This document shows, one piece after another, positions 29,460-38,188 of a DNA stretch of 64,000 bases. The translations under genes and the position numbers were made by a program. The DNA is from Alcanivorax sp. DP30. Its GTDB lineage: Bacteria > Pseudomonadota > Gammaproteobacteria > Pseudomonadales > Alcanivoracaceae. The first letter of the stretch is position 1; each line of letters starts with the position of its first letter. The stretch covers positions 62,001 to 126,000 of the forward strand of contig NZ_WTUY01000003.1 of assembly GCF_009882945.1 (NCBI RefSeq), given 5' to 3'. The notes beneath the pieces were generated by a model. The model was not told where the DNA came from, ran no database searches, and saw nothing but the letters and a program-made list of their open reading frames with translations.

Positions 29460-30128
29460 TTACAGAGCACAGTGGCCATGGTCGCCGCGCCAGATCCAGT
29501 GCATCCGGCCAGATGAAAACCATACCCACAGCCCCTCCATCATCCACGGCCAGTCCTCTTCGGTAATCTGTCGGCGGCCATGTAGCTCGGCCACCAGCAC
29601 CGCAAGAATAGTGTCGTGGGTAACATGAACATTGAGATGTCCTGGGCTGGGTTCCCGCTCCTGAAGATAGGTGGCCAGTTTGGCGCGCCCTTCGGCGGGT
29701 GAAAGCATGCCCTCAAACGGCTCCTGGAGATGCTGATTGAGGAACCTGAATGCCCCAAGTTTGAAGAAGGTGGGGCCGATTTCGTTGATATCAACCACAT
29801 AACACCCCGGCTCCACCAGAGTCGTGTCGACCTCAATATCCTCCGGGGTCTCAACCATCAGACCGGCTTTCACCGCGCCCTCAGCCATGGCCTTGGCAGT
29901 GTTTACGCAACGGCCCACCGGGCTGGAATAAAACGCCTCCACCGGGCGATTCAATTTAGCGCCCCAATCCCGCGCCATCTCCACCCCTTCCGGAGTCAGC
30001 GGCAGGCGGTAATCCGCAAACCCATTCTTGGCCAGCTCCCGCACAGAATGGCGGGTGAGCAGATGGACAGGCTTGTCCTTCGGCAGGAGATTGAGGGCTT
30101 CCAGTAATCGCGGGTGCAGGCGGGCCAT
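29460..30128 (-). CDS. Histidine phosphatase superfamily protein
   Basis: A 222-residue protein of the phosphoglycerate-mutase-like fold. The N-terminal motif reads LLTRHSVRE, so the usual R-H-G is R-H-S, with the catalytic His retained. A second Arg lies in SSPVGRCVNTA. The late motif VTHDTILA (H-D) is the acid/base site found in branch-2 acid phosphatases. The substrate is unknown. It follows yadGH on the same strand but lies upstream of them by 44 bases, so they may form one transcript. Confidence 0.82.
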   Translation of the reverse strand: MARLHPRLLEALNLLPKDKPVHLLTRHSVRELAKNGFADYRLPLTPEGVEMARDWGAKLNRPVEAFYSSPVGRCVNTAKAMAEGAVKAGLMVETPEDIEVDTTLVEPGCYVVDINEIGPTFFKLGAFRFLNQHLQEPFEGMLSPAEGRAKLATYLQEREPSPGHLNVHVTHDTILAVLVAELHGRRQITEEDWPWMMEGLWVWFSSGRMHWIWRGDHGHCAL

Positions 30129-30330
30129 AGTCGTATCACTTCTGGTCAGCCCTCAGTGTAGGCAGCTATGGACGGAATGCCAATGGTGGAAAGGAATGGA
30201 TGGAGAGGAACGAGCAGCGAGTGACGAGTTGCGAAAATCGTTGGAGAGAGCAGCCTGTTGTATCTTGCTCCAAAACAGGCCCGACAGCACAAAGAACAGG
30301 GGGGCACAGAGCAACCCCACACTGTTTTTC

Positions 30331-30360
30331 CTCAGTGACCTCCGTGATCTCTGTGGTAAA
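30331..30360. repeat. CACAGAG-family repeat copy (inverted)
   Basis: CTCAGTGACCTCCGTGATCTCTGTGGTAAA is the inverted form of the copies at 10096 and 24405. The spacing between this repeat and the histidine phosphatase contains only degenerate GAGCAGCGAGTGACGAG-type sequence. Confidence 0.5.
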
Positions 30361-30411
30361 CCAGCCTTTAGGGTTTTGAATTCTGCCGTGAAGCCGCCAC
30401 TGCGCGGCCAT

Positions 30412-30436
30412 AAAAAAAGGGACCCGATTGGGTCCC
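30412..30436 (-). terminator. Terminator of the tRNA operon
   Basis: GGGACCC GATT GGGTCCC read on the minus strand and followed by seven T, ten bases after the tRNA-Gly CCA end. Confidence 0.92.
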
Positions 30437-30445
30437 TTCTTTATT

Positions 30446-30521
<76 letters not shown>

Positions 30522-30554
30522 TTGTCTTGCTGCCAGCTTACGCTAACGAATAAG

Positions 30555-30630
30555 TGGCGTCCCCTAGGGGAGTCGAACCCCTGTTACCGCCGTGAAAGGG
30601 CGGTGTCCTGGGCCACTAGACGAAGGGGAC
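30555..30630 (-). tRNA. tRNA-Glu (anticodon TTC)
   Basis: The minus-strand 76-base gene starts GTCCCCTTCGTCTAGTGG and ends GGGGACGCCA. The anticodon loop is CCTTTCACG. It is the first gene of a two-tRNA operon with tRNA-Gly, 33 bases apart. Confidence 0.97.
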
Positions 30631-30663
30631 CCGGGCTTGACGTGGTACGTCAAAGCGGCGCGT

Positions 30664-30692
30664 AGAATAGGTATCTGAGCACCCTTCGTCAA
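30664..30692 (-). promoter_or_regulatory. Sigma-70 promoter of the tRNA operon
   Basis: On the minus strand, TTGACG (30692-30687) and TATTCT (30669-30664) are 17 bases apart, and the -10 box lies 33 bases before tRNA-Glu. A T-rich stretch precedes the -35 box. Confidence 0.8.
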
Positions 30693-30803
30693 GGAAAAAT
30701 TTTGTCCTGACTCACCATTGACCCAAAAAAGTCACGCTGCTCTGATAAACAACAGCAGAAACATGCAAACCGCTTAAAAAACATTCAGTTATCGGGAGAG
30801 ACC

Positions 30804-31463
30804 ATGACCATCAAACTGTACGGCGCCGCCCTGTCGCCCTTTGTCCGCAAGACCCGTGTTGCACTGGCCCTGAAGGGTATTGAATACGAATCCGTACATG
30901 TGGATCCCACCAGTCTTCCCGAAGGCTACGAAAAGATCAGCCCCATGAAGCGGATCCCGGCACTGGAAGTGGATGGACAGTTCCTGGCGGATTCCGCCGC
31001 CATCTGTGCCTGGGCGGAGAAGATCAACCCTGAGCCAGCACTCTACCCCACCGATGCCATGGAACTGGGCCGTACCGTCTGGTTCGAGCGTTTTGTGGAT
31101 TACGACCTGGCCATGCGCTGCACTTTCGCCGTGTTCCGCAACCGGGTAGTCATGCGCTTGATCGGCAAGGAGTGTGATGAGGAAAAGGTCCAGCACGCCC
31201 TGGAAACCACCATCCCCCCCCTGTTTGAGTACCTGGACGGCGAGCTGAAAGGCCGTGAATTCCTGGTCGGCGACAGCATGACCATCGCCGATATTGCCCT
31301 GGCCAGCCAGCTGGTCAATTTCCGCCATGGTGGTGAATCCGTGGATGCAGGCAAATACCCCCACCTGGCCGCGCATGTTCAGCACATGCATGCCCTGGAA
31401 CCTTTCGCCAAGACCATCGAGAAGGAATCCGGGTTTGTGCAGAAAGTGCTGGGAAATCAATGA
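30804..31463 (+). CDS. Glutathione S-transferase family protein
   Basis: A 219-residue soluble protein. An N-terminal thioredoxin-fold domain (LYGAALSPFVRKTRVALALKGIEYE) carries S11-P-F-V at the glutathione-activating position. The cis-proline region is KRIPALEVDG, and the glutathione-binding ADSAAICAWAE follows. The helical C-terminal domain has the usual GDSMTIADIALASQL motif. It is a single gene, started by an ATG with GGGAGAG upstream, and ends before a terminator hairpin. The electrophilic substrate is unknown. Confidence 0.9.
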   Translation: MTIKLYGAALSPFVRKTRVALALKGIEYESVHVDPTSLPEGYEKISPMKRIPALEVDGQFLADSAAICAWAEKINPEPALYPTDAMELGRTVWFERFVDYDLAMRCTFAVFRNRVVMRLIGKECDEEKVQHALETTIPPLFEYLDGELKGREFLVGDSMTIADIALASQLVNFRHGGESVDAGKYPHLAAHVQHMHALEPFAKTIEKESGFVQKVLGNQ

Positions 31464-31490
31464 ATAATTAATAATTAATAGTTAATAACG
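31463..31490. repeat. A+T-rich repeat, copy 2
   Basis: AATAATTAATAATTAATAGT, continuing TAATAACGACGCG. It starts at the GST stop codon and precedes the hairpin at 31520-31558. Confidence 0.7.
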
Positions 31491-31519
31491 ACGCGTTAGG
31501 GCACTTGTTTGCCTGAAAC

Positions 31520-31558
31520 GCAAGAGGCCGCACCCATCGCATGGGCGCGGCCTCTTGC
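31520..31558. terminator. Hairpin between convergent GST and GDYXXLXY genes
   Basis: GCAAGAGGCCGC pairs perfectly with GCGGCCTCTTGC across a 15-base loop. There is no long T-tract. It sits between two inverted A+T-rich repeats. A similar hairpin with shared bases occurs at 35309-35343. Confidence 0.65.
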
Positions 31559-31589
31559 ATTTGGCCTGCTGACACCTATACCGCGCAGC

Positions 31590-31618
31590 TATTAACTATT
31601 AATTATTCACTATTAACT
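31590..31618. repeat. A+T-rich repeat, copy 3 (inverted)
   Basis: CTATTAACTATTAATTATTC, continuing ACTATTAACT, is the inverted partner of copy 2. Its last bases supply the stop region of the next minus-strand gene. Confidence 0.65.
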
Positions 31619-32094
31619 CTCACCAGTGCCGCCCGCCCATTCGGCGCCACCTTTATCACTGCGACCGCGCCGTCACGCAGTTCCTTCTCCAGCGCCAGCG
31701 CTTTCTCTTTCGGTGCAAACAGGGCTTCAATACCAAAGAGGGCCCGGCGAGTATCTGCCCAGCGTGGGCCGGTCACCCGACCTCGCAGGTACAAGCCCTG
31801 TTCCGGCGGCTCGTGAAGCGCCTCCCCTGTGACCCACAGATCCCCCTCCTCAATCAGGGGCAGAAAAACCGGCTCTCCAGGCCTGAAATCAGCGCTATCG
31901 AGCGTCGTGAAGTCATAACCCAGCCGAGCATAGTTGCCCCTGAAAAGATCACGGGGATCCACTGGCCGGGTCTCCAGCCGCACTTCCTGACCCAGCCAGA
32001 GGGGATAAAATCCTTTCACGAATACCCCCGTCATGATTACCAGCTGCAGAATCACCGCAGCAATCAGAGCGGGTTTTAGCCATTGGTTACTCAT
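31603..32094 (-). CDS. GDYXXLXY-domain membrane-anchored protein
   Basis: A 163-residue protein with one N-terminal membrane segment (about 8-28) and a periplasmic domain. It carries RGNYARLGYDF, a variant of the GDYxxLxY motif that names the family. Function is unknown. It overlaps the stop of the upstream DUF2157 gene by eight bases, the usual partnership for this family. An in-frame start 22 codons earlier would lie inside DUF2157. The C-terminal residues VRVNSE are encoded by the A+T-rich repeat, so the tail may be a recent alteration. Confidence 0.83.
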   Translation of the reverse strand: MSNQWLKPALIAAVILQLVIMTGVFVKGFYPLWLGQEVRLETRPVDPRDLFRGNYARLGYDFTTLDSADFRPGEPVFLPLIEEGDLWVTGEALHEPPEQGLYLRGRVTGPRWADTRRALFGIEALFAPKEKALALEKELRDGAVAVIKVAPNGRAALVRVNSE

Positions 32095-33388
32095 GGCTCT
32101 GCTCCCCCTGCTGACGGTCACGCCAGTAACGGGCGGCACCAAACAGTATCGCCGCGGCAATCAGGAACATCACCGCGCCTCCCACATAGTCACCCACCAG
32201 ATCCACATAGCGGATCATGGCCAGGATCAGCAGCAAACCCACACCACTGTAGAAAAACTGACTCAACCCCTTTTCCAGACCCTGCTGAATCAGCACGATG
32301 GCCGAGCCCAGCACCAGCAAATTCACCATCAATGCCATGGGCAAAGCCAGTGCCTCGGCATCTGTGCCATGGAACAGCAGCAACAACAAGGGCGCGATCA
32401 TCACCAAACCGCGGGAAAGGGGATGGGCGTCGTTATGGCGCACCGCCAGCACCGCGGCCGGCACGGATGCCAGCAACCCACCCCACAACCCTGGATCCGC
32501 CAGGCCTGTCAGCTCATCCAGATAGGCTTCACAAAGCTCGACCAAGGTGAAAGGCACCAGCATTACCAGGTAGCCGCGCAGGGACCAAAGCGACAACAGC
32601 GTGCCAGCCCGTCGCAGATATGGCGAAGACGATGGCGCCAACCGATGACTGGCCATGAACAGCAAGGCCAGCAGCCCCATATTAAGGCTGATCATGCCGC
32701 CCTCGATTTCCGGGTGATACGGGTAGCCATACCACCAGCCCAAGAGTAGATTCAGCCAGCTCACCGCCAGCCCTACCGTCACCACCATCAGGCCAGCCGA
32801 CGCCGCCTGGTAAGCCACCGCCAGCGCCGCTGCAAGAAACAGCACCATCTCCAAAGGCGGTGAAAACTTGCCCTCACTGAGCATCCACAGCGTGGCAATG
32901 GCCAGCATCAGCATGGCCAATACCCGACTACGCACCAGCCAGGCCACAGGTACAATGCCCAGCGCCCAGTAAAACAACCCATCGGGGAAATGTTCACCAA
33001 GGTGGTAGATCTGTGCGATCAACATAATCGAGGCACCGTAGCTGATGCTGCCGACAAACAGCCAGCCCAGTCCGGCTTCGCGCTTGAGATATTGATGCAC
33101 CCCAATGCCATTGAGTGCCAGAGTGATGCCAATCAGGCCCAGCATGCGCAGGGCTCGGGGAATGTCCTCCCAGTTGGCAGACACCAGCAACAGCAATGCC
33201 ATACCCACAAATAACAACGCAATCCCCACCAGCACCTTGTAGGCCAGTGAACCGTCGCTGCCATCCTCCAGGCTGGTCCCGTAGCGGGCCAGAATGCGAT
33301 TTCCCTGCTCTGCACTGATATCCCCGTCTGCCACCCATTCACGGCATTCGGTCCGCAGCTCACGGCGCAGTAATCCGAGAAGTTGCAT
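32087..33388 (-). CDS. DUF2157 multi-pass membrane protein
   Basis: A 433-residue inner-membrane protein. The first 45 residues are a soluble helical region (ELRTECREWVADGDISAEQGNRILARYG) that defines DUF2157. About twelve hydrophobic segments follow. It is coupled by an 8-base overlap to the GDYXXLXY gene downstream, which suggests a complex of the two proteins. No biochemical role is established. The ATG at 33388 follows AAGGTG. Confidence 0.85.
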   Translation of the reverse strand: MQLLGLLRRELRTECREWVADGDISAEQGNRILARYGTSLEDGSDGSLAYKVLVGIALLFVGMALLLLVSANWEDIPRALRMLGLIGITLALNGIGVHQYLKREAGLGWLFVGSISYGASIMLIAQIYHLGEHFPDGLFYWALGIVPVAWLVRSRVLAMLMLAIATLWMLSEGKFSPPLEMVLFLAAALAVAYQAASAGLMVVTVGLAVSWLNLLLGWWYGYPYHPEIEGGMISLNMGLLALLFMASHRLAPSSSPYLRRAGTLLSLWSLRGYLVMLVPFTLVELCEAYLDELTGLADPGLWGGLLASVPAAVLAVRHNDAHPLSRGLVMIAPLLLLLFHGTDAEALALPMALMVNLLVLGSAIVLIQQGLEKGLSQFFYSGVGLLLILAMIRYVDLVGDYVGGAVMFLIAAAILFGAARYWRDRQQGEQSHE

Positions 33389-33675
33389 ACACCTTTCCTG
33401 TATTTTTTCTTGATAGAAACGCAGCGGGAGCAGAAAGGCAACGGCGGGTTGTTACGGGGAATGAAATGCGGTGTTTAATAGACACGCATCACGCTGCACT
33501 CAATACGCGCCTGACCAGGATATGACCGCTTGTTGAAATGGCAGGAGTTCCCTTCCAGGGGACGAACCTCGCGAAGCGAGGCGACCGAAGAGAGTTTATC
33601 GATGCGGCTCTGGAATCTCTTCCTCGCTTAGGCCCGGATCGCTTGCAGGCAAGCTCCCACAGCGACGGGGAGCGA
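33389..33675. repeat. Intergenic space with compound-repeat fragment and REP-like unit
   Basis: GGAGTTCCCTTCCAGGGG at 33544-33561 repeats the arm at 24531. A REP-like GGATCGCTTGCAGGCAAGCT at 33636-33655 follows, 15 bases before the stop of the ATP-grasp gene. No gene is seen between. Confidence 0.55.
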
Positions 33676-35163
33676 CTACACCGGCAGGCCGATGCGCTTC
33701 GCTTCCAGCCGACGCAGGAATTCCAGCATCACCTGCCGATAAAGATCCTCGCCCAGCCAGGCATCTTCCACACCGGCATCGATGTTGGGATTGTCATTCA
33801 CCTCGATCACCACCACGTCATCGCCGGACTGTTTCAGGTCCACACCGTAGAGACCATTGCCCATCAGTCGCGCCGCCTTCAGCGCAATTTTCAGCACCTT
33901 GGCAGGGACTTCCTGCACCGGCAGAGTGCGACTGTTGCCGGACTCGGTCTTGCCACTGCTCTGGTGATGATAAATCTGCCAATGGCCCTTACTCATGAAA
34001 TACTGACAGGCAAACAGCGGGCGGTTGTTGAGCACGCCGATTCGCCAATCGTAATCGGTGTACATGAACGCCTGGGCCAGCACCACCGAAGACTGTTTCA
34101 GATAGCCGGCCAGCGCCGCGGCAAGCTCATCGCGGGTAGCCACCTTGCTGATACCACGGGAAAAACTACCATCCGGTATTTTCAGCACCATGGGCAACTT
34201 GAGCTCGTCGACCAAGCGATCGATCTGGGCATCATCATCCGAGAACACAAACGCCGTCGGCGGCACTGGCACCTTGTTGGCCTGCATCAGCTCGGCCAGA
34301 TAAATCTTGTTGGTGCAACGCAGGATGGAGCCCGGATCATCAATCACCACCATGCCCTCCTGCTCTGCCTTGCGTGCAAACTGGTAGGTGTGGTGATCCA
34401 GCGCCGTAGTCTCACGGATGAACAGGCCATCATACTCACCCAGCCGGGTGTAGGCATCGCGGCCCACCATATCCACACGGATACCCAACTGGCGACCCGC
34501 CTTGATAAAGCGTTTCAATGCACTCTTGTCGCTGGGAGGCAGGGCTTCCTGTTCATTGACCAACATGGCCAGCTCGTAACGGTCGCTGCGACGACGACGG
34601 GGATTGCGCCACACCCGGGCATTGAACTGTTCCAGGGCCTGGGCAAACTGGTCTTCCTGGTTGCCTTTCAGCTGTTTGAGCGTCACTGGCTTCAGGGCTT
34701 CAATGCTCCAGCTGTCGCGACGACGAAATTCTACCTTCAGCAATGGGCACGGCAGCTGGTCAAAGATCTGACGACCCAGATCACCCAGTCCTTCCTGATC
34801 CGTTTGACCAAAGAACAACAGCAAAGTGAAGCGATCCGAGGCACTCCCCTTGCGCTTCATGGCTTTGTCCAGTGCCACCTCAAACTGATCAAAGTGCAGG
34901 CCGTACAGAGCCTTGCGGCTCAGATCATTCACCGTGCGTACCGAAGGCATCACCCGCTGGCCACGGGCTTCCGCCAAAAGCGAGCAATAGTAGCCTGGAC
35001 TCAGGTATTTATAGCTGCGGCACAGGTTGATGACCTGCACCTTTTTGTCCGTACAGACCGGCTGGCCCGCCTGCAGATACTCACGGGCAGACAACAAATG
35101 GCGGGCGGGATAGTAGGCGGCCCAGTCGGCGGGATCGTCTACCAGAATGATGACCTGACTCAT
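33676..35163 (-). CDS. RimK-like ATP-grasp ligase with N-terminal RLAN-type domain
   Basis: A 495-residue protein. The C-terminal 230 residues are a RimK-type ATP-grasp domain, with KIPDGSFSRGI, EQ-like AQAFMYTDYDWRIGV, and the metal-binding VIEVNDNPNIDAGVED. Such enzymes ligate an amino acid or peptide to a carboxylate using ATP. The N-terminal 200 residues match the domain that precedes ATP-grasp in a subset of RimK homologues. That subset often sits beside a peptidase or acetyltransferase gene. None is adjacent here. The ATG at 35163 was chosen over one five codons earlier. The acceptor is unknown. Confidence 0.85.
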   Translation of the reverse strand: MSQVIILVDDPADWAAYYPARHLLSAREYLQAGQPVCTDKKVQVINLCRSYKYLSPGYYCSLLAEARGQRVMPSVRTVNDLSRKALYGLHFDQFEVALDKAMKRKGSASDRFTLLLFFGQTDQEGLGDLGRQIFDQLPCPLLKVEFRRRDSWSIEALKPVTLKQLKGNQEDQFAQALEQFNARVWRNPRRRRSDRYELAMLVNEQEALPPSDKSALKRFIKAGRQLGIRVDMVGRDAYTRLGEYDGLFIRETTALDHHTYQFARKAEQEGMVVIDDPGSILRCTNKIYLAELMQANKVPVPPTAFVFSDDDAQIDRLVDELKLPMVLKIPDGSFSRGISKVATRDELAAALAGYLKQSSVVLAQAFMYTDYDWRIGVLNNRPLFACQYFMSKGHWQIYHHQSSGKTESGNSRTLPVQEVPAKVLKIALKAARLMGNGLYGVDLKQSGDDVVVIEVNDNPNIDAGVEDAWLGEDLYRQVMLEFLRRLEAKRIGLPV

Positions 35164-35251
35164 GAAAAGTCCTGACAAAAAGAGGCGTCACGAAGGGGCG
35201 CCAATAATCGCGAATGTAGGGCCTTTGGGAGGGGGAGAGCAAGTGAAATTA

Positions 35252-35280
35252 ATAGTTAATAATGAATAATTAATAACGAC
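35252..35280. repeat. A+T-rich repeat, copy 4
   Basis: TAATAGTTAATAATGAATAA and the following TTAATAACGACGCG match copies 1 and 2. The inverted partner CGCGACGTTATTCATTATAT lies at 35369-35388 and overlaps the 3' end of ccmE. Confidence 0.7.
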
Positions 35281-35308
35281 GCGGACCGGCTCCTCTGGCC
35301 TCTAAACG

Positions 35309-35343
35309 CAGAAGCCGCGCCCATGGTCTGGACGCGGCTTCTG
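35309..35343. terminator. Hairpin downstream of ccmE
   Basis: CAGAAGCCGCG pairs with CGCGGCTTCTG around a 13-base loop, between convergently arranged A+T-rich repeats. No strong T-tract, so termination strength is uncertain. Confidence 0.6.
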
Positions 35344-35375
35344 GGGGAGGGAAAACACCACGCTAACACGCGACG

Positions 35376-35837
35376 TTATTCATTATATTCACCACCTTTC
35401 TTCGCCCCCGGATGCCCGGCCTTTTCCAGAGCGTCCTGCACTTCCGGCGGCATGTAGGTTTCATCATGCTTGGCCAGCACTTCTTCCGCCTCGAAACGGG
35501 ACGTGCTGATCAAGGTACCGTTGGCCACAATGCCTTGCCCTTCGCGGAACAGGTCCGGCAGGATGCCCTGATAGTGAACGGTGAAGCTGCCCTTGCCATC
35601 GGTGATGTCGAAGGCCACATCCAGGGTTTCCTCGTTGCGTTTTACCGACCCGTCTACCACCAGGCCGCCGACCCGCATCTGGGCACCCAGGGGGGCCTCA
35701 CCGGCCACCACCTGCTGAGGGGTGTAGAACAGATTGATGTTCTGGCGCAGGGCATAAAACATCAGACCCACCGCAATGCCCAGGCCCACCAGTACCGCCA
35801 GCACCAGAATCAGCCGTTGCTTTCGTACGGAATTCAT
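35376..35837 (-). CDS. ccmE: Cytochrome c maturation heme chaperone CcmE
   Basis: A 153-residue periplasmic protein anchored by one helix (about 9-29). It carries heme covalently before transfer to apocytochrome c. The heme-binding H124 and nearby Y128 are in [10 protein letters not shown], matching H130 and Y134 of E. coli CcmE. The start overlaps the ccmD stop (ATGA). The last residues, GEYNE, are encoded by the inverted A+T-rich repeat, so the natural tail may have been altered. It ends the ccmABCDE operon here. Confidence 0.95.
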   Translation of the reverse strand: MNSVRKQRLILVLAVLVGLGIAVGLMFYALRQNINLFYTPQQVVAGEAPLGAQMRVGGLVVDGSVKRNEETLDVAFDITDGKGSFTVHYQGILPDLFREGQGIVANGTLISTSRFEAEEVLAKHDETYMPPEVQDALEKAGHPGAKKGGEYNE

Positions 35838-36013
35838 TTGTCTACCTCAGCTCTGCGCTGCTGTCGCGCAAGGGTTTGTCGTACCCGTCCCTGTCCACGT
35901 AGTGCCAGCACCATGCTGGTGATCACCAGAAACGCACTGATTCCGTAGGCGCTCCACACATAAAAACCATGCTTGCCCATGGCCAGAAAGTCGGCAAAGG
36001 ATTCAAATGCCAT
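35834..36013 (-). CDS. ccmD: Heme exporter protein CcmD
   Basis: A 59-residue membrane protein that I translated by hand. It reads [20 protein letters not shown], then one transmembrane helix (about 20-40) and a basic tail ([10 protein letters not shown]). The F-x-x-M-G-x-H-G-x-Y-V-W signature is typical of CcmD, which helps release holo-CcmE from the CcmABC complex. It lies between ccmC (one-base gap) and ccmE (ATGA overlap). Confidence 0.93.
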   Translation of the reverse strand: MAFESFADFLAMGKHGFYVWSAYGISAFLVITSMVLALRGQGRVRQTLARQQRRAEVDK

Positions 36014-36014
36014 A

Positions 36015-36773
36015 TTACTGGTCTCCTTTCCGAATCAGGGTCTGCACCCACTTGCTGCGACGCTCGCGCCACTCCACTTCGGTACGGGCGCGGACCAATA
36101 CATTCACCGCATACAGCAGCCACATCCCCAGCATGCTGATCAACAGCGGATATTTCATGGCCGGGTTGATGGTGGATTCCCCAAACAACTTGAGCGTGGA
36201 TCCCTGATGCAGGGTCTGCACCCATTCCACCGAATATTTCACGATCACCACATTAATGACCCCGACAATGGCCAAAAGCCCTGCCGCCCGCGCCGCCTGA
36301 CGGGGCTCGCGGATCACGTTCTGCAGGGCGATCACACCCACATACATGAACAACAGGATCAGCATGGAGGTCATCCGTGCATCCCACTGCCAGTAGGTAC
36401 CCCATGTCGGCTTGCCCCACAGGGAACCGGTAATCAGGGAGATTGCCGCCAGAGCCGCGCCGAAAGGGGCGATGGCCTTGAGCATCACCTCCGCCATCTT
36501 CATGCGCCACACCACCGCCACCAGGCCGGATACGCCCAGGGCCATATAGCCCATCAAGGCACCGCTTGAGGCCGGCACATGAATGAAGATGATGCGGTAG
36601 CTGTTGCCCTGCTGGTAATCACTGGGTGCAAACACCAGCCCCCAGACCAGGCCTGTCACCAGGGTAATCAGGGCGATCGGGGTCAGCCAGGGCAGCACCC
36701 TGGAACTGAAGGTATGAAAATAACGCGGGGATCCCAGCATGTGATACCAGCGTTTGATCGTTTGCCAGACCAT
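36015..36773 (-). CDS. ccmC: Heme transporter/ligase component CcmC
   Basis: A 252-residue inner-membrane protein with six helices and the tryptophan-rich heme-handling loop WGKPTWGTYWQWDARMTS between helices 3 and 4. Conserved histidines lie in the periplasmic loops near IFIHVPAS and TLHQGST. CcmC loads heme onto CcmE. The ORF begins directly after ccmB ends, as part of an uninterrupted ccmABCDE operon. Confidence 0.95.
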   Translation of the reverse strand: MVWQTIKRWYHMLGSPRYFHTFSSRVLPWLTPIALITLVTGLVWGLVFAPSDYQQGNSYRIIFIHVPASSGALMGYMALGVSGLVAVVWRMKMAEVMLKAIAPFGAALAAISLITGSLWGKPTWGTYWQWDARMTSMLILLFMYVGVIALQNVIREPRQAARAAGLLAIVGVINVVIVKYSVEWVQTLHQGSTLKLFGESTINPAMKYPLLISMLGMWLLYAVNVLVRARTEVEWRERRSKWVQTLIRKGDQ

Positions 36774-37439
36774 TTAGTTTCCTGAACTGATTTTGAGACC
36801 TGCCGCCACCGCCAGAGGGCCAAGGCTGGCAGTGAGCGCCAATAGCGCCCCGAGTATCGCCAGTACACCCGGTACTGGACCGCCTTCCACGGCGGTACGA
36901 ATCACCCCGGCGCCAAAAATCAGCACCGGGATGTAAAGCGGCAACACCAGTACCGCCAATAATATGCCTCCCCGGTTCAGCCCCACTGTGAGCGCCGAAC
37001 CGATGGCACCAATCACGGTCAGTGCCGGGGTTCCCAGGAGCAGACTGAGCATCACCACACCCAGTACCCGGTCGGGCAGTTGCAGCATGTGTGCCAGCAC
37101 CGGGGATACCAGAACCAGCGGCAATCCGGTGAGCAACCAGTGGGCCAGCAGCTTGGCGGTCACCGGCACCACCGTCATCACCGGTGAGGTGAGCAGCTGT
37201 TCGAGCACCCCGCTCTCCTGATCGCGACGGAACAGGCCATCCAGCGACAGCATCACCGCCAGCAGCGCGGCCACCCAGAGCACCCCTGGGGCGATCAGCG
37301 CCAGGGTCTCCGGCCTGGGCGAAATGGCCAGAGGAAACAGGCTGATCACCATGACGAAGAAAAACAACGGATTGATGATCTCCGCCGGGCTTCGCCACAA
37401 CACCAGCAGCTCACGGGACAGGGCCGCACGGAACGCCAT
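36774..37439 (-). CDS. ccmB: Heme ABC exporter permease CcmB
   Basis: A 221-residue inner-membrane protein with six helices. Family marks are the N-terminal LSRELLVLWRSPAEIINPLFFFVM and the FRRDQESGVLEQLL segment. It partners the CcmA ATPase to power release of holo-CcmE. The ATG at 37439 overlaps the ccmA stop by one base (TAATG). A longer open frame upstream lies inside ccmA and is not used. Confidence 0.95.
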   Translation of the reverse strand: MAFRAALSRELLVLWRSPAEIINPLFFFVMVISLFPLAISPRPETLALIAPGVLWVAALLAVMLSLDGLFRRDQESGVLEQLLTSPVMTVVPVTAKLLAHWLLTGLPLVLVSPVLAHMLQLPDRVLGVVMLSLLLGTPALTVIGAIGSALTVGLNRGGILLAVLVLPLYIPVLIFGAGVIRTAVEGGPVPGVLAILGALLALTASLGPLAVAAGLKISSGN

Positions 37440-38056
37440 TATGCCCGCACCTCCGCTCTGCCCTTGGCCAGATGCAGTCTGCGCACACCGTCGCCCACCT
37501 GATGATGGGAGGTATACAGCACCAAGGTACCGGCATCCGCTGCCTGCTGAATCTGTGCATCCAGCTGCGCCACGCCGTCCTGATCGATGGCGGTATAGGG
37601 CTCGTCGAGCACCCAAACGCCCTTACGCTCCAACCACAGCCTGGCCAGCGCCACCCGGCGCTTCTGACCCGCAGACAGATGTGCCGCCGGCACATCCTCG
37701 AAACCACGCAACCCCACCGCCGACAGCGCCGCCATGGGATCCCCGGACTGGGCGCCCAGGGCGCAGGTAAAACGCAGATTTTCCAGCGGAGTCAGCTCTT
37801 CACGCACTCCAGGCTGGTGGCCCAGGTACAGCAATTCGCTGCGCCAGCTTTCATCCCACCACTCACGCCGCCCCTCATAGAAGCCGTGCAGGCCCACCAG
37901 AATCCGCAACAGGGTGGTCTTGCCGGCCCCGTTGGCCCCGGTGATCTGCCAGATCTCACCGGCCCGGGCAGTCAGGGAGACATCACGGAACAGCTCGCGA
38001 TCATCACGTTCGCATTGCAATTGTTCGAGTGTCAGTCGAAGGGTGGTATCGGACAA
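37439..38056 (-). CDS. ccmA: Heme ABC exporter ATP-binding protein CcmA
   Basis: A 205-residue ATPase with Walker A GANGAGKTT, signature LSAGQKRR, Walker B VWVLDEP and the H-loop SHH. I chose the TTG at 38056 because AGGGAG precedes it by about eight bases and the length then fits CcmA (about 205). A GTG at 38092 gives a longer form without a ribosome-binding site. It is the first gene of ccmABCDE. CcmF, CcmG and CcmH genes are not found downstream. Confidence 0.92.
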   Translation of the reverse strand: MSDTTLRLTLEQLQCERDDRELFRDVSLTARAGEIWQITGANGAGKTTLLRILVGLHGFYEGRREWWDESWRSELLYLGHQPGVREELTPLENLRFTCALGAQSGDPMAALSAVGLRGFEDVPAAHLSAGQKRRVALARLWLERKGVWVLDEPYTAIDQDGVAQLDAQIQQAADAGTLVLYTSHHQVGDGVRRLHLAKGRAEVRA

Positions 38057-38188
38057 AATCGGGCTCCCTGAAACAGCGCCGGAGTATATCACGGGTAGCA
38101 GGCGTGAGGCTTGATGGACGACAGGGATGCTTGATTAACTGACCGGCTCCGCTAGCCTGTGGCAAAGACCTTTACCCCCGGAGCCTTA

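Noticed and set aside
33538-35175. 545-codon plus-strand frame opposite the ATP-grasp gene
   Set aside because: It mirrors a G+C-rich gene with intact ATP-grasp motifs. The frame is rich in His, Gln and Ile, as typical antisense translations are.
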